This document shows positions 20,407-32,181 of a stretch of DNA of 64,000 nt, in pieces. The stretch covers positions 62,001 to 126,000 of the forward strand of contig NZ_WBJR01000004.1 in the NCBI RefSeq assembly GCF_009296185.1, in the 5' to 3' direction. This stretch comes from Hydrogenovibrio sp. JE_KL2. GTDB lineage: Bacteria; Pseudomonadota; Gammaproteobacteria; Thiomicrospirales; Thiomicrospiraceae. Within the stretch, counting starts at the first letter, position 1. Every line of letters begins with the position of its first letter. The notes under the pieces are model-generated. The model searched no databases. It was not told the origin of the DNA and saw only the letters and a list, made by a program, of their open reading frames with translations. The position numbers and the translations under genes are program-made.

Positions 20407-20753
20407 TCAAGCGCTCCCTTTTTCCACTCATAAATAAAGCCAACTACCAGAAGCGATAAAAACCCTGCCATCGCCAACAATCCAAACGTACCCACTTCTT
20501 TCAGCACAATTGCCCAAGGGAACAGAAATGCGATTTCCAAATCAAAAATAATGAAAAGGATCGCAACAAGATAGAAGCGAACATCAAACTTCATACGAGA
20601 ATCTTCAAAGGCTTCAAATCCACACTCATATGGAGAAAGCTTCTCGGCATCAGGACGGTTTGGTCCAAGCAGATATCCCATTAGGATAGGCCCTACACCA
20701 AATAATATGCCTAGCACAACAAACACTATGATAGGTAAATAATTTTCAAGCAT
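20397..20753 (-). CDS. nuoA: NADH-quinone oxidoreductase subunit A
   Basis: 118 residues, three membrane helices, with the conserved acidic loop [24 protein letters not shown] between helices 1 and 2. First gene of the 14-gene nuo operon, 49 bp after tRNA-Leu on the same strand, so the tRNA promoter may contribute to its transcription. The helix 2 acidic segment ([14 protein letters not shown]) is intact. Confidence 0.96.
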   Translation of the reverse strand: MLENYLPIIVFVVLGILFGVGPILMGYLLGPNRPDAEKLSPYECGFEAFEDSRMKFDVRFYLVAILFIIFDLEIAFLFPWAIVLKEVGTFGLLAMAGFLSLLVVGFIYEWKKGALEWE

Positions 20754-20802
20754 ATTAAACCCTTCTAACTTAGTAAACTAAGCTTATGGTCATTCAAAAA
20801 AA

Positions 20803-20887
20803 TGGTGCCGATGGCCGGATTTGAACCGGCACAGCTTGCGCCACTACCCCCTCAAGATAGCGTGTCTACCAATTCCACCACATCGGC
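20803..20887 (-). tRNA. tRNA-Leu (anticodon GAG)
   Basis: 85 nt with encoded CCA. The minus strand begins GCCGATGTGGTGGAATTGG, has TTGAGGG around the GAG anticodon, a long variable arm as in class II tRNAs, the GGTTCAAATCC T arm, and ends CATCGGCACCA. It sits between secG and nuoA, a common gammaproteobacterial arrangement. Confidence 0.95.
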
Positions 20888-20895
20888 TATGTGTC

Positions 20896-21219
20896 TTACT
20901 CTGGTACCACCGGAGCTTTTGTATCGTTATTATTCTTTTTCTCTGTTGTTACTACAGGCTTCTGAACAACACTTTGATATCCTTTCACTTGTTTGGCGCC
21001 CAAATAAGCCAACGTCAAACTTGTCATAAAGAAAATCGCCGCCACAACTGCAGTTACCTTCAACAAAAAACTACTTGAACCGCCGCCACCGAATACAGAC
21101 TGGGAAGACCCACCTCCGAAATTCGCACCAGCGTCAGCACCTTTACCGTGCTGTAATAGCACAAGCACGATTAAAATAAATGCCACTACCAAATGAATGG
21201 TTAGTACAAATGAAAACAT
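20896..21219 (-). CDS. secG: Preprotein translocase subunit SecG
   Basis: 107 residues, two membrane helices (about 4-22 and 52-72) joined by a glycine/serine-rich loop ([21 protein letters not shown], shortened here to [14 protein letters not shown]), which is the family signature. The C-terminal tail is charged and poorly conserved. Auxiliary part of the SecYEG channel. Starts 2 bp after tpiA ends and runs toward tRNA-Leu. Confidence 0.95.
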   Translation of the reverse strand: MFSFVLTIHLVVAFILIVLVLLQHGKGADAGANFGGGSSQSVFGGGGSSSFLLKVTAVVAAIFFMTSLTLAYLGAKQVKGYQSVVQKPVVTTEKKNNNDTKAPVVPE

Positions 21220-21221
21220 GA

Positions 21222-21980
21222 TTACTCTCCTGCAGCCTCACAAATGGCCATAAAATCTTCAGCAACCAATGAAGCACCACCAATCAATCCACCATCAATA
21301 TCAGGCTGACTGAACAATTCCTTTGCATTATCCGGTTTCACACTACCGCCGTACTGAATAATGATGCCACTTGCAACATCTTCATCATAGCTCGCCAATA
21401 GATTGCGAATAAATGCGTGAACTTCTTGTGCTTGCTCCGCAGTTGCCGTTTTACCAGTACCGATTGCCCAAACTGGTTCATAAGCAATCACTACGTTTTT
21501 AAAAGCATTAATACCAACTTTGGCTACGACTGCATTAATCTGTGTGGAGATAACTTCTTCCAACTGACCCGCTTCACGCTCTTCCAAAGTTTCTCCAATA
21601 CACAATATTGGCGTCAAACCTGATCGAATCGCAGTATCGACTTTATTAGCGATTTCTGCATCCGTTTCTTTATAAATAGCACGTCTTTCCGAATGACCCA
21701 AAATAACGTACTGACATCCAAGATCTTTCACCATGCCCGCAGAAATCTCTCCAGTATACGCTCCCTGAACAGGTTCTTCCGCGATATTCTGGACACCCAA
21801 TTCTATATTTGATGCAGACAAAGAACGATTTACATAATCCACATACAATGCTGGTGGACATATAGCTACTTTAGCGTTTCCTGCACGGTCAGACATTGCA
21901 TTAAGCCCCGTTACAAGGCTCTTGATATCAGCCTTATTGCCATGCATTTTCCAATTACCTGCGACAAACATTTGTCTCAT
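21222..21980 (-). CDS. tpiA: Triosephosphate isomerase
   Basis: 252 residues. Interconverts dihydroxyacetone phosphate and glyceraldehyde 3-phosphate. Catalytic residues are all present: K11 in GNWKMHG, H96 in ILGHSERR, E168 in [11 protein letters not shown]. The phosphate-binding end ([18 protein letters not shown]) is intact. In Calvin-cycle autotrophs, which this strain may be, it serves both glycolysis and carbon fixation. Directly upstream of secG. Confidence 0.97.
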   Translation of the reverse strand: MRQMFVAGNWKMHGNKADIKSLVTGLNAMSDRAGNAKVAICPPALYVDYVNRSLSASNIELGVQNIAEEPVQGAYTGEISAGMVKDLGCQYVILGHSERRAIYKETDAEIANKVDTAIRSGLTPILCIGETLEEREAGQLEEVISTQINAVVAKVGINAFKNVVIAYEPVWAIGTGKTATAEQAQEVHAFIRNLLASYDEDVASGIIIQYGGSVKPDNAKELFSQPDIDGGLIGGASLVAEDFMAICEAAGE

Positions 21981-22049
21981 TTCTTAGTCTCCGACACAAA
22001 ATTCCGCCTATATTAGCGATTTCTTTTTTGAATTACAATCTTGACAATC

Positions 22050-23384
22050 TTATGAAAATTCGCTTTCAACCACCTGCAACAGCGCATTTACTTCGGACTC
22101 AATCATCAACATGTCCTGCCCCTCAACCATTACTCGGATAAGCGGTTCTGTACCTGATGCTCTAATCAAAACCCTTCCTTTTCCAGCCATTCTTGCTTCA
22201 GAATCACTAATAGCAGCTTGTAATACCGCGCTTGAAGAAACATCCACCTTATCTGCTACACGTACGTTTTTCAGTAGTTGTGGCATCTTTTGCATTCCTG
22301 ATGCTAACGCTTGAAGGGATTTTCCAGTCCTGGTGATTATTGACATAATTTGCAATGCAGCAACAATACCATCACCTGTTGACGTCTTATCCAAACACAA
22401 AACATGGCCTGAAGATTCCGCACCATAATCCCAGCCGTTTTCTTTCAGCGCTTCCATAACATAGCGATCACCCACTTTTGTGCGAATAAAGTCTATGCCC
22501 AATTCTTTTAGTGCAACCTCTAACCCCAAATTACTCATCAGGGTTCCGACCACACCTGAAACAGGCTTTTCTGAGTTAGACGCCAAGACATAAAGAATCT
22601 GATCCCCATCCACAATTTTACCGGTATGATCAATCATCATTACCCTATCGCCATCACCATCAAAAGCGATACCTATATCAGCAGACTCTGCCATCACTTT
22701 CTGCCTCAGGGCATCTAAATCTGTGGCTCCACACTTCAAATTAATATTAATCCCATCTGGTTCAACACCAATTGCTACAACATCCGCGCCCAACTCTTTG
22801 AAAACTGCGGGAGCAATGTGGTAAGTTGCGCCATTTGCACAATCCAAGACCACCTTAATGCCATCTAACTTTTTATTGGATTCATAAGTACTCTTACAAA
22901 ACTCGGTATATCTACCGGCGGCATCATCAATACGTCTTGCTCTTCCCAAATTAAGTGAATCAACAGTTTCCAGAGCCTGGTCAAATGCCGCCTCTACTTC
23001 AAACTCAATTTGATCGGAAATTTTTTGGCCTTTAGCGGAGAAAAACTTGATGCCGTTATCGTGATGAGGATTATGAGAAGCGCTGATAACAATACCTGTA
23101 TCAGCATGAAAAGTTCGAGTCAGGTAGGCTACTGCAGGGGTAGGCATAGGCCCCAGTAAAAGAACATCAATGCCAGCAGCAATAAATCCTGCTTCCAACG
23201 CCGACTCAAACATGTAGCCCGAAATACGAGTGTCTTTGCCGATCATTACAGTTTTTTCACCGTAATCTCGCATCACCTTGCCAGTTGCCCAGCCAAGTTT
23301 TAGGATTTGATCAGGACAAATCAGTCCTTTACCCACCTCATTGCGAATACCATCGGTTCCGAAATATTTTTTTGTTTGCGACAT
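22050..23384 (-). CDS. glmM: Phosphoglucosamine mutase
   Basis: 444 residues, full length. Converts glucosamine 6-phosphate to glucosamine 1-phosphate for peptidoglycan and LPS synthesis. The catalytic phosphoserine is in [12 protein letters not shown] (about S103), the metal loop is DGDGDRVMM, and the phosphate-binding loop is [12 protein letters not shown] near the C-terminus. 19 bp after folP, as in many gammaproteobacteria. Confidence 0.97.
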   Translation of the reverse strand: MSQTKKYFGTDGIRNEVGKGLICPDQILKLGWATGKVMRDYGEKTVMIGKDTRISGYMFESALEAGFIAAGIDVLLLGPMPTPAVAYLTRTFHADTGIVISASHNPHHDNGIKFFSAKGQKISDQIEFEVEAAFDQALETVDSLNLGRARRIDDAAGRYTEFCKSTYESNKKLDGIKVVLDCANGATYHIAPAVFKELGADVVAIGVEPDGININLKCGATDLDALRQKVMAESADIGIAFDGDGDRVMMIDHTGKIVDGDQILYVLASNSEKPVSGVVGTLMSNLGLEVALKELGIDFIRTKVGDRYVMEALKENGWDYGAESSGHVLCLDKTSTGDGIVAALQIMSIITRTGKSLQALASGMQKMPQLLKNVRVADKVDVSSSAVLQAAISDSEARMAGKGRVLIRASGTEPLIRVMVEGQDMLMIESEVNALLQVVESEFS

Positions 23385-23403
23385 TGCAACTACCTAAAAT
23401 TTA

Positions 23404-24228
23404 TTACAGCAAAGTATGCATTACTTTGAATGCTTGAATCGTTTCTTCAAAATCATGAACACGAATAACCCTAGCGCCTTTCATCGCAGCAACAATTGCG
23501 GCCGAAACACTTCCTATCATTCGCTTTTCGACAGGCAAACCACCCAATATATCGCCAATCATTCTCTTTCGCGATACGCCCACCAATATTGGGTGACCTA
23601 AACTGGAAAACTGCTCTAGTTGTTCGAACAATTTTACATTATGCTCAAGACTTTTACCAAATCCAAAGCCTGGATCAATCAGTATATTTTCGTGTTTTAT
23701 ACCATTAGAAATGCACTCTTTCGCTCTTAACGTCAAAAAGTCCGACACCTCCTGAAAGACATTTTCATAAACAGGATTGTCCTGCATATTTCCAGGTTCT
23801 CCCTTCTTATGCATCAAACAAGCCATCACGCCCGAGACAGCAACAAGTTCTTCAGCTCCTTTTGACTGAAGCGCATTGATATCATTGATCAAATCAACCC
23901 CTAACTTGATGGACTCTTTCATCACTTCTGTTTTGTAGGTATCGATTGAAATAGACATATCTGTCATTTGCTTGATCCACTCTATAACAGGCAATACCCT
24001 TTCTAGCTCTTCATCCAAACTAACTGTAGCTGCTCCGGGACGAGTAGACTCTCCTCCTATATCGACGATATCGACACCAGCGGACTGCATACGCTCCAGC
24101 ACAATTTTAATTTGATCTTCGGAGTTATGCACACCCCCATCCGAAAAAGAATCTGGGGTCACATTTAGAATCCCCATGACCAGAGGGATATCCAAACTAG
24201 TTGCATGGATTTTTTCAAAAAAAGTCAT
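23404..24228 (-). CDS. folP: Dihydropteroate synthase
   Basis: 274 residues, TIM-barrel enzyme of folate synthesis joining p-aminobenzoate to hydroxymethyl-dihydropterin pyrophosphate. Motifs: MGILNVTPDSFSDGG (18-32), DIGGESTRPGA (pABA/phosphate loop), LIDPGFGFGK and the terminal RVHDFEET. Lies between ftsH and glmM; a terminator separates it from ftsH. Confidence 0.97.
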   Translation of the reverse strand: MTFFEKIHATSLDIPLVMGILNVTPDSFSDGGVHNSEDQIKIVLERMQSAGVDIVDIGGESTRPGAATVSLDEELERVLPVIEWIKQMTDMSISIDTYKTEVMKESIKLGVDLINDINALQSKGAEELVAVSGVMACLMHKKGEPGNMQDNPVYENVFQEVSDFLTLRAKECISNGIKHENILIDPGFGFGKSLEHNVKLFEQLEQFSSLGHPILVGVSRKRMIGDILGGLPVEKRMIGSVSAAIVAAMKGARVIRVHDFEETIQAFKVMHTLL

Positions 24229-24239
24229 TCAGCACTCCA

Positions 24240-24267
24240 TAAAAAAACCCCTAAAAAGGGGTTTTCG
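24240..24267 (-). terminator. Terminator after ftsH
   Basis: AACCCC and GGGGTT form a stem around a short A-rich loop, with a T7 run on the minus strand. It sits in the 59-bp gap between ftsH and folP. Confidence 0.75.
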
Positions 24268-24287
24268 TAATTAATCAGCTACATTCT

Positions 24288-26246
24288 TCAATGTAATTTT
24301 GGCTCTGCATCATTAACTGAATCATCGTGTTTATCTGAAAGATCGGTCTTAGTTGTTTCCTGAGATTGTGAACTTGATAACTTCGAAGAACCATCATCCT
24401 TTCCATCATCACTTTCTTTCCAATCTTTAGGCTCACCAGGTTCCTTGCCTTCCATCAAGTTTTTCACCTGATCGGCATCAATCGTCTCATACTTCATCAA
24501 AGCATCAGCCATTGCGTGCAAGATAGAAATATTATCCGTCAGAAGCTTTTCAGCACGCTCATAGTTACGATCAATCAACTTACGAATCTCCAGATCAATT
24601 TCCTTCGAAATCTCACCAGAAACATTCGCATTTCGAGAGCTTCCCATCAAGGAGCCATTGTCTTCCTCTTCATACATAAGAGGTCCAAGCTTATCTGACA
24701 AGCCCCATTTCGTAACCATATTACGGGCAATTTGCGTTGCTCGCATAATGTCATTACTTGCACCGGTAGTCACCGCTTCTGAACCAAAAATCATCTCTTC
24801 AGCAATGCGTCCACCGTACAAACTAGACAACTGACTTTCTAACTTACGCTTAGAGTAACTATAAGAATCCTCTTCGGGCAGATACATGGTTACACCCAAT
24901 GCTCGACCACGCGGCATAATACTAACTTTATAAACTGGATCATGCTCTGGTACCAGATACCCGACAATTGCGTGCCCTGCTTCATGGTAAGCAGTGAGTT
25001 TTTTCTCTTCTTCACTCATTACCATGCTCTTACGCTCAACACCCATCAGAATTTTATCTTTAGCTTTTTCAAAGTGTGCTTGGGTTACTAAGCGTTCATT
25101 GCCTCGCGCAGCAAACAGTGCAGCTTCATTAACCAAGTTTGCCAAGTCTGCGCCTGAAAATCCAGGCGTACCGCGAGCAATCAAAGCCGGCTTAACATCG
25201 TCCGACAAAGGAACTTTACGCATATGAACCTTAAGAATTTGTTCGCGTCCTCTAACATCTGGCAAACCTACCGTTACCTGACGGTCAAATCTTCCCGGTC
25301 TCAATAGCGCAGGGTCAAGAACGTCGGCACGGTTAGTCGCGGCAATTACAATCACCCCTTCATTCCCTTCAAAGCCATCCATTTCAACCAGCATTTGGTT
25401 CAATGTTTGTTCGCGTTCATCGTTTCCGCCACCCATTCCGGCACCACGGCTACGACCTACAGCATCAATTTCATCAATAAAGATAATACATGGCGCGTGC
25501 GCTTTTGCCTGCTCAAACATATCACGAACTCGTGAAGCACCGACACCTACAAACATCTCCACAAAGTCAGAACCAGAAATACTGAAAAAAGGTACTTTTG
25601 CTTCACCAGCAATTGCTTTTGCCAATAAAGTCTTACCTGTTCCAGGAGGCCCCACCATCAAAACACCACGCGGAATGTTTCCACCAAGATTTTGATACTT
25701 TTCTGGATCTCTTAAGAAATCAACGATTTCACCCACTTCTTCTTTGGCTTCATCTGCACCCGCAACATCCTCTAAAGTGACTTTAACTTGATCTTCTGTC
25801 ATCATGCGGGCTTTTGATTTACCAAAAGACATAGGACCGCCTTTCCCGCCGATTCCACCCCCCATTGAACGCATGAAGAATATCCAGATAGCAATCAATA
25901 GCAACATTGGGAACCAAGAAATAAAGATTTGCATCAAAACGCTTTGTTTTTCAGGTAAATGCGCAATGACTTTGACATGATAGTGCAACAAGTCGCCCAT
26001 CAACCCTACATCACCGGGGTTAATCGTCGTAAATGCCTGACCATTAGTGTAAACACCATGAATAGTTTGACCATCCATAGAAACTTGACTAACTTGCCCG
26101 TTATGCACTTGCTGGATGAAATCAGAGTAAGCTAGCTGAGAGCTTTTCCCCATCATTTGCTGCCCACTGAAGTGGTTGAATATCGACAACATGATGGTTG
26201 CCACCACTGTCCATATCAAGATGTTTTTTAACATGTCATTCTTCAT
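24288..26246 (-). CDS. ftsH: ATP-dependent zinc metalloprotease FtsH
   Basis: 652 residues. Inner membrane AAA+ protease: two membrane segments (about 8-25 and 103-124) around a small periplasmic domain, AAA domain with Walker A GPPGTGKT (about 200), Walker [12 protein letters not shown], the arginine-finger region [20 protein letters not shown], and zinc site HEAGH (about 420). The C-terminal tail is acidic and serine-rich ([17 protein letters not shown]), low-complexity and probably flexible. It degrades LpxC, sigma32 and unassembled membrane proteins in E. coli. Confidence 0.97.
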   Translation of the reverse strand: MKNDMLKNILIWTVVATIMLSIFNHFSGQQMMGKSSQLAYSDFIQQVHNGQVSQVSMDGQTIHGVYTNGQAFTTINPGDVGLMGDLLHYHVKVIAHLPEKQSVLMQIFISWFPMLLLIAIWIFFMRSMGGGIGGKGGPMSFGKSKARMMTEDQVKVTLEDVAGADEAKEEVGEIVDFLRDPEKYQNLGGNIPRGVLMVGPPGTGKTLLAKAIAGEAKVPFFSISGSDFVEMFVGVGASRVRDMFEQAKAHAPCIIFIDEIDAVGRSRGAGMGGGNDEREQTLNQMLVEMDGFEGNEGVIVIAATNRADVLDPALLRPGRFDRQVTVGLPDVRGREQILKVHMRKVPLSDDVKPALIARGTPGFSGADLANLVNEAALFAARGNERLVTQAHFEKAKDKILMGVERKSMVMSEEEKKLTAYHEAGHAIVGYLVPEHDPVYKVSIMPRGRALGVTMYLPEEDSYSYSKRKLESQLSSLYGGRIAEEMIFGSEAVTTGASNDIMRATQIARNMVTKWGLSDKLGPLMYEEEDNGSLMGSSRNANVSGEISKEIDLEIRKLIDRNYERAEKLLTDNISILHAMADALMKYETIDADQVKNLMEGKEPGEPKDWKESDDGKDDGSSKLSSSQSQETTKTDLSDKHDDSVNDAEPKLH

Positions 26247-26384
26247 AATTCACCTGTGAACCGTACCATGTACTTACAATTTCATAACTTTATAGTGATA
26301 ACTCTACCACATTTTCTCATAAATATTATTTATATTATTTATGTAAAAGTACCCTTAATTCTTATTCCAAAAAACCTATAAAAT

Positions 26385-27005
26385 TTAATGTTTTTTGCCT
26401 CTTGCCAAAAGATAGATTTCTTTACTTCTAGCTCTGGAAGCTTTAGGTTTACGCGTTAAAACCTTTTGATAATTTCCTTTCAAGGTCGTTAGCAACTGGT
26501 CATACCCCTCACCCTGAAATACCTTCATCAACAAGTCCCCACCGGGCTTCAAAACTTGTTCTGCTAGCTCAACACACAACTCAACCAAATACATCGACTT
26601 CGGAATATCCACCCCTTTGTTTCCGGTCATATTGGGTGCCATATCAGACATCACCAAATCGACGTCGCGTCCGTCTAGCGCATCCAGCAAATTTTGATAG
26701 ACTTCATCCTCACGAAAGTCACCTTGGATAAAAGTCACACCTGCAAAGGGATCAACGGGCAAAATATCCAGCGCGAAAACACGCCCTTCCTCACCAATCT
26801 GCATTGATGTCCATTGAGACCAACCACCTGGCGCAGCCCCCAAGTCCACAACCGTCATACCTTTTTTGAAAAGCTGATCCTTTTCATCAATCTCTTGAAG
26901 CTTATAAATGGCACGTGAACGCCAGCCTTCTTGCTTCGCTTTATTGACATAATAATCGTCAAAATGCTCTTTTAACCATTCATTGCTTGATTTACTTCTT
27001 GCCAT
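26385..27005 (-). CDS. rlmE: 23S rRNA 2'-O-methyltransferase RlmE (FtsJ/RrmJ)
   Basis: 206 residues. Methylates U2552 of 23S rRNA using SAM. The SAM loop [14 protein letters not shown] (about 53-66), the catalytic SDMAPN segment (about 119-124) and a late Lys ([10 protein letters not shown]) are present. Upstream of ftsH with a 138-bp gap, the classic rlmE-ftsH order, and divergent from yhbY. Confidence 0.96.
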   Translation of the reverse strand: MARSKSSNEWLKEHFDDYYVNKAKQEGWRSRAIYKLQEIDEKDQLFKKGMTVVDLGAAPGGWSQWTSMQIGEEGRVFALDILPVDPFAGVTFIQGDFREDEVYQNLLDALDGRDVDLVMSDMAPNMTGNKGVDIPKSMYLVELCVELAEQVLKPGGDLLMKVFQGEGYDQLLTTLKGNYQKVLTRKPKASRARSKEIYLLARGKKH

Positions 27006-27074
27006 CGAGGTTTTTCTTATAAAATATGCAAATTAATCGCTTAGTCATTAATAATAATTAAAATCGGAAATTCA

Positions 27075-27380
27075 ATGTCAAAAAACCAAAAACTTTCAAT
27101 TCAACAAATTAAGTTCCTAAGAGGAATCGCTCACGGTCTAAACCCTGTAGTGACTATCGGCATCAATGGCGTCACTGATTCCTTAATGGAAGAAGTTGAA
27201 AGTTCCTTAGCCCATCATGAATTATTGAAAATCAAACTGGCTGCAGCGGAAAGGGATGATCGAAAAACGATCATCGATCATGTTGTGCAGCAAACGGGTT
27301 CACAATTGGTTCAATCCATTGGAAAAGTATTCGTTATTTTCCGTGCCAAAGAGAAAAGCGAAATCATTCTACCTAAGTAA
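27075..27380 (+). CDS. yhbY: YhbY family RNA-binding protein (CRM domain)
   Basis: 101 residues, one CRM domain filling the protein, with the signature GLNPVVTIGINGVTDSLMEE and HHELLKIKLA. E. coli YhbY associates with pre-50S particles. It is divergently transcribed from rlmE across a 69-bp AT-rich gap, the usual arrangement. Confidence 0.93.
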   Translation: MSKNQKLSIQQIKFLRGIAHGLNPVVTIGINGVTDSLMEEVESSLAHHELLKIKLAAAERDDRKTIIDHVVQQTGSQLVQSIGKVFVIFRAKEKSEIILPK

Positions 27381-27386
27381 CATCAA

Positions 27387-27425
27387 TAACGTGTAACGGT
27401 GTGCAGTACACACCGTTACACGTTA
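27387..27425. terminator. 17-bp perfect stem-loop between convergent yhbY and metZ
   Basis: TAACGTGTAACGGTGTG (27387-27403) pairs perfectly with CACACCGTTACACGTTA (27409-27425) around CAGTA. It fills the gap between two convergent stop codons. There is no T-run, so it may act as a structural 3' end or pausing element instead of a standard terminator. Confidence 0.6.
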
Positions 27426-27426
27426 C

Positions 27427-28611
27427 TTAGACAATCTTGTCTAAGCCTCGAGCCAAATCAACTTTCAAATCTTCAATAGACTCTAGCCCAACTGAAATCC
27501 TTAATAGATTATCGGTAATCCCTGTTGCTAACCTTTCACCCTCAGGGACTCGGCAATGCGTTGTAGTCGCTGGGTGCGTAATACTGGTTTTAACATCGCC
27601 CAAATTGGCGGTTATTGATACCATTTTCGTATTATCAATCACCGACCAGGCTTGTTCTCGCCCACCTTTAACTCTAAAAGTCACTAGTCCACCAGCCGCT
27701 TTTTGCTGTTTTTGTGCCAAGTCGTATTGAGGATGAGATTTCAAACCAGGATAAAACACTTTTTCCACTGCCGGATGCCCATCCAACCAAGTCGCAAGAG
27801 CCATCGCTCTCTGGCAGTGTGCTTCCATTCTCACAGAAAGGGTTTCGAGTCCTTTTAAAAATATCCATGCATTGAATGGACTCATTGAAGGCCCTGCCGT
27901 GCGCAAAAAGCCTCTAACCTCTTCTCCGACAAGTGTTTCGGAGCCCACAACAGCACCACCAATACCGCGACCCTGTCCATCCAAAAATTTTGTCGCGGAA
28001 TGAATCACTATATCCGCGCCCAAAGCTAAGGGTTGTTGCAAAATGGGGGTACAGAAGCAATTATCGACAATCAGAATTGCACCACTACATTTTGCCAATG
28101 CACTCAAGGCAGCAATATCAGCAATTTGAGTTAGTGGATTAGAAGGACTTTCCAAGAAAAATGCTTTCGTATTCGGTTTAACCGCTTTTTCCCATTCATT
28201 AATATCCGTTTGCGAAACAAAGGTGACTTCCAAACCGAATTTCTTCAGGTATTTGTTAAACAATACCTTTGTTGTCCCGAAAATACTGCTTGAAGAAATA
28301 ACATGGTCTCCCGACTCACATAGCGACATAAATGTCGTCAAAATAGCCGACATTCCAGAAGCCGTAGCAACACATGCCTCACCACCTTCCAGTGCGGCTA
28401 AGCGGTTTTCGAAAGCACTGACTGTGGGATTAGAAAAGCGCGAATAAACATTTCCTTTTTCTGCCCCACTAAAACGGTCAGCTGCCTGCTGCGCCGAATG
28501 GTAGCGAAAACTTGAAGTAGAGAAAATGGCTTCACTATTCTCTTGTTCTTCGGTTTGATTGTAGCCCGCACGAATCGCCAGCGTTTCCAAATCAAATTCT
28601 TTATCCATCAC
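27427..28611 (-). CDS. metZ: O-succinylhomoserine sulfhydrylase
   Basis: 394 residues, PLP enzyme of the Cys/Met metabolism family. The PLP lysine lies in [16 protein letters not shown] (about K208), and the tyrosine/arginine motif [10 protein letters not shown] occurs near residue 55. MetZ makes homocysteine from O-succinylhomoserine and sulfide. The call over cystathionine gamma-synthase rests on sequence style and on the purF-metZ neighbourhood seen in Pseudomonas. Start overlaps the purF end by 4 bp. Confidence 0.9.
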   Translation of the reverse strand: MMDKEFDLETLAIRAGYNQTEEQENSEAIFSTSSFRYHSAQQAADRFSGAEKGNVYSRFSNPTVSAFENRLAALEGGEACVATASGMSAILTTFMSLCESGDHVISSSSIFGTTKVLFNKYLKKFGLEVTFVSQTDINEWEKAVKPNTKAFFLESPSNPLTQIADIAALSALAKCSGAILIVDNCFCTPILQQPLALGADIVIHSATKFLDGQGRGIGGAVVGSETLVGEEVRGFLRTAGPSMSPFNAWIFLKGLETLSVRMEAHCQRAMALATWLDGHPAVEKVFYPGLKSHPQYDLAQKQQKAAGGLVTFRVKGGREQAWSVIDNTKMVSITANLGDVKTSITHPATTTHCRVPEGERLATGITDNLLRISVGLESIEDLKVDLARGLDKIV

Positions 28612-30125
28612 TCGCCTTGTCCATTATGAAGACCTACAGGCTCTTGCCCCACTTCCTTACGTTTCGACTGCGCAGAATCATTTCGTGCCAACCCAAGTGA
28701 CTGCAAATACTCTTGCGTAATATCCCCAGTAACATAACAACCACTAAAACAGGAAGTATCGAACTCTTTAATATTTTTGTTACCTTGCCAAACTGCTTCG
28801 ATAAGGTCATCTAAATCCTGATAGAACAAACGATCCGTTCCGATATACCCAGCCACTTCTTCGGTTGTACGGTTACTGGCAACCAGTTCATCAGTTGTTG
28901 GCATATCAATACCATAGACATAAGGATAACGAACCGCTGGAGCAGCTGATGCAAAGTAAACCTTTTTCGCCCCAGCTTCACGCGCCATTTGAACAATCTC
29001 ACCGGAGGTTGTACCACGAACAATTGAGTCATCAACCAACAAGACATTCTTGCCTTCAAATTCCAACGGAATGGCATTTAGCTTTTGACGTACAGACTTC
29101 TTGCGAAGCTTTTGCCCAGGCATGATAAAGGTACGACCAATATAGCGGTTCTTAATAAATCCTTCACGATAAGGCTTACCTAAAACCTCTGCCAACTGTA
29201 ACGCAGATGTTCTACTGGTATCTGGAATTGGCATAACGACATCAATATCGTTGTCCGGCCAATCTCTTAAAATCTGTTCCGCCAGCTTTTCTCCCATTCT
29301 CAAACGGGATTTATAAACAGAAATGTCATCAATCATTGAGTCTGGACGCGCAAAGTAAACAAACTCAAAAATACATGGACTGTATTGCGGATTTTCTGCG
29401 CACTGCTTAAATTCAATATCACCGCTTTCTGTAATAACAACGGCTTCGCCCGGAGCTAAGTCCTTTATCAACTGAAAACCAGCTGTATCAAGAGCCACAC
29501 TCTCTGAGGCAATCATATAAGCATCACCATCATCATTAGTGCGCTTACCAACAACAATCGGTCTTAATGCAAAGGGATCACGAAACCCAATCAACCCAAC
29601 ACTAGGAATCACACCTACCGCCGCATAACCGCCACGAGCGCGCTTATGCACGCGTTCAATTGCCTTAAAGACATCCTGTGCATCGATAAATAACTTCTTC
29701 TGCTGCATCAGTTCATGCGCAAAGACATTCAACAAAACTTCAGAGTCCGAGTTGGTATTCAAGTGACGCAAATCCTGCTCATACAGTTCTTTGCCCAACT
29801 GTTCTGCATTGGTCAAATTACCGTTGTGAGCCATAGCAATACCATATGGCGAATTTACATAGAAAGGCTGTGCTTCTGCACTTGAAGCAGAACCTGCTGT
29901 TGGATAGCGCACATGACCAATCCCGATATTACCGTGCAAATCACGCATGTGACGGGTTCTGAAAACATCCTTCACCATGCCGTTATCTTTGCGCTGAAAA
30001 ATTCTTCCATCCTGACAGGTCATAATGCCCGCGGCATCCTGACCACGATGCTGCAACACTGTAAGCGCATCGTAGATTTCTTGGTTGACAGGTGAATTAG
30101 AAACAATTCCAACTATGCCACACAT
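28608..30125 (-). CDS. purF: Amidophosphoribosyltransferase
   Basis: 505 residues. First committed step of purine synthesis. Begins MCGIVGIV, so Cys2 is the N-terminal glutaminase nucleophile after Met removal. The PRPP motif [17 protein letters not shown] is present. Lies between the SPOR gene and metZ; in Pseudomonas and E. coli cvpA usually sits just upstream of purF, but here there is only a 38-bp gap. Confidence 0.97.
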   Translation of the reverse strand: MCGIVGIVSNSPVNQEIYDALTVLQHRGQDAAGIMTCQDGRIFQRKDNGMVKDVFRTRHMRDLHGNIGIGHVRYPTAGSASSAEAQPFYVNSPYGIAMAHNGNLTNAEQLGKELYEQDLRHLNTNSDSEVLLNVFAHELMQQKKLFIDAQDVFKAIERVHKRARGGYAAVGVIPSVGLIGFRDPFALRPIVVGKRTNDDGDAYMIASESVALDTAGFQLIKDLAPGEAVVITESGDIEFKQCAENPQYSPCIFEFVYFARPDSMIDDISVYKSRLRMGEKLAEQILRDWPDNDIDVVMPIPDTSRTSALQLAEVLGKPYREGFIKNRYIGRTFIMPGQKLRKKSVRQKLNAIPLEFEGKNVLLVDDSIVRGTTSGEIVQMAREAGAKKVYFASAAPAVRYPYVYGIDMPTTDELVASNRTTEEVAGYIGTDRLFYQDLDDLIEAVWQGNKNIKEFDTSCFSGCYVTGDITQEYLQSLGLARNDSAQSKRKEVGQEPVGLHNGQGE

Positions 30126-30163
30126 GGTGTTTTCTCCGGATTTAACTTCATTAAACTGACGTT

Positions 30164-30784
30164 TTACTTTGTTTTTGCTAATTCCGAGCGTACTCGTAAC
30201 ACTCGGTTTAACTGCTGTTGATCTCTTAAAGCCAAGCTTTTATCGGTATAAGGTCCAATACGAACTGAATAGTATTTACTCTGTGGAAAATATTTAACAA
30301 AAACGTCATAGTCATATTTTAAATGTTCGTAGAGTAAATTTGCTTTTTCTTTTGAACGATAAGCCGCCACTCGGATAATCCATTTTTCTTTAGCAATCGG
30401 CGTTTTCGCTTTCTCAGCTGGATTTTCCGATGTTTTTACCGAGGATTTTTGTTCAACCTTACTTGTCGTAATATTTGCTGTGTTATTTGATCTACTTGTA
30501 TCGGAAACTTTTTCAGTTGCCTTAGGCGTTGGCTCGCTTGCCACAACTTTCGCAGAAGCACTCTTTTGTGGAACAGGCTGTTCACTTTTAACTCCCGGCA
30601 GCACAAAAGGTTTATCAACCACTATTTCATCACTTTTGGGATGATTATCCGCCATCTCCATATCCGGTGAAAACCTGACTGGATCACTGTACCAACTTGG
30701 AACAATGGTAATGAGCAACAACAACCAAACAAGCGCGCCCGTCATACGAAATTTAAGAGATAAATCTTCCGAATCCATTTCCAT
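30164..30784 (-). CDS. SPOR-domain protein, DedD-like
   Basis: 206 residues. A single membrane segment (about 14-30), a long Ser/Thr/Lys-rich linker, and a C-terminal SPOR domain (about 130-205, [23 protein letters not shown]... [19 protein letters not shown]). SPOR domains bind denuded glycan at the septum. Gene order folC-dedD-purF supports the DedD identity. Confidence 0.85.
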   Translation of the reverse strand: MEMDSEDLSLKFRMTGALVWLLLLITIVPSWYSDPVRFSPDMEMADNHPKSDEIVVDKPFVLPGVKSEQPVPQKSASAKVVASEPTPKATEKVSDTSRSNNTANITTSKVEQKSSVKTSENPAEKAKTPIAKEKWIIRVAAYRSKEKANLLYEHLKYDYDVFVKYFPQSKYYSVRIGPYTDKSLALRDQQQLNRVLRVRSELAKTK

Positions 30785-30812
30785 AAACTTTCCTATGGGT
30801 TCTCTCTTCGTT

Positions 30813-32156
30813 TTACAAGGCTTTCAATGCCGTCAGACATTGAGAAACAGTATAAAAAGAACCCCAACACAAAACATCCACGCCTTCGTTAGCTTGATTA
30901 TCTTCATAGGCTTTACGAGTAGCGGAAAGTATATCATCAGTCATGACAATTAATGACGGTTCAACCCCCACATCTGTTAGCGTCTGTTTTAATTGTGAGA
31001 CAGAAGTGGCTCTTGGTACATCCAAGTCCGCAATATACCAACGATTCGTAAAAGGTATCATTTGACGAATCATCTCCGAATAATCCTTGTCTTTCAAAAC
31101 TGAAAAGACAGCATCCCCCTTAAAGTCAGATTGTGCTAAAAAATTCGCCAATACTTTTGCCGACTGAGGGTTGTGCGCCACATCCAACAACCAGTTCTGA
31201 TTACCCACTACCAAAGACTGCAATCGTCCAGGGTGCGTTACATGTGCCAGCCCTTGACGAATTGCAGCACCCTCTACAGGTAGTTTCGATTGACTTAATT
31301 GAATAATCGCAAGAACCCCTGAGGCATTCTGTAATTGAAACTCACCTTGCAATGCTGGAAATGGCAGATTATCCAGACTTGCTAGCTTATGCTCTGACTT
31401 AGCTAAAAACTGCCAGGTTGGGGGGCAACCATAGTCTGATAAATCACTGTTACATGCCTTCATCAAATAATCAAAATCTCGATTCAAGCACAGCAACTCA
31501 ATATGATGCTCTTTTACATAATCAAATAGTGTCTGCGGGATATTATTATCAGAGCAAACCGCAAAATGCCTCTCTCGCATAATGCCCGCTTTTTCTAGCG
31601 CGATCAGATTACGATCATTACCAAGCCAGTCTGAGTGGTCAACATCAATTGCCGTGACTAATGCAATATCTGCATCCAACGCATTCACAGCATCCAGCCT
31701 ACCGCCCAAGCCGACTTCTAAAATCCAGACATCCAATTCGGCTTTTTTAAAAATAATCCAGGCAGCAAGTGTAGCAAACTCAAAGTATGTAAGCTTTACA
31801 TCGCCCCTAGCTTCTTCTATTGCAACGAACGCAGAGACAATGTCTTTATCAGAGACGGGATTAAGATCAATTTGGATACGTTCGTTGAACGTCAAAATAT
31901 GAGGAGAGGTATAAGTTCCGACACGGTAACCTTCGGCCTTATAAATTGCGCTCAACATAGCAACACTGGAACCTTTTCCGTTTGTCCCAGCAACAGAAAT
32001 AACATAAGGCGTATCTTGCAATACTCCCAATTTATGGGCAACTTGCGAGATACGCTCTAACCCAAGATCAATTTCTTGGGCATGAAGTGCCAACAACCAG
32101 TCTAACCATTCTGCTAAAGAACCTGAAATACCGGGGTTGTCAGCTGAGTCCATCAC
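30813..32156 (-). CDS. folC: Folylpolyglutamate/dihydrofolate synthase
   Basis: 447 residues. Adds glutamate to folates, and in many bacteria also to dihydropteroate. P-loop GTNGKGSS (about 57-64), HILTFNERI, and the DVDHSDWLGND segment are present. It has the accD-folC-dedD neighbours common in gammaproteobacteria. It carries variant motif copy 31405-31422, read as P-T-W-Q-F. Confidence 0.95.
   Translation of the reverse strand: MMDSADNPGISGSLAEWLDWLLALHAQEIDLGLERISQVAHKLGVLQDTPYVISVAGTNGKGSSVAMLSAIYKAEGYRVGTYTSPHILTFNERIQIDLNPVSDKDIVSAFVAIEEARGDVKLTYFEFATLAAWIIFKKAELDVWILEVGLGGRLDAVNALDADIALVTAIDVDHSDWLGNDRNLIALEKAGIMRERHFAVCSDNNIPQTLFDYVKEHHIELLCLNRDFDYLMKACNSDLSDYGCPPTWQFLAKSEHKLASLDNLPFPALQGEFQLQNASGVLAIIQLSQSKLPVEGAAIRQGLAHVTHPGRLQSLVVGNQNWLLDVAHNPQSAKVLANFLAQSDFKGDAVFSVLKDKDYSEMIRQMIPFTNRWYIADLDVPRATSVSQLKQTLTDVGVEPSLIVMTDDILSATRKAYEDNQANEGVDVLCWGSFYTVSQCLTALKAL
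31405..31422 (+). repeat. Dispersed 18-mer motif, copy 6 (in folC, one mismatch)
   Basis: AAAAACTGCCAGGTTGGG, one change from the consensus (T5 to A), followed by G. It lies on the strand opposite to folC coding. Confidence 0.75.
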
Positions 32157-32181
32157 CTACGTTCTTGCTTAGAATGCTTGG

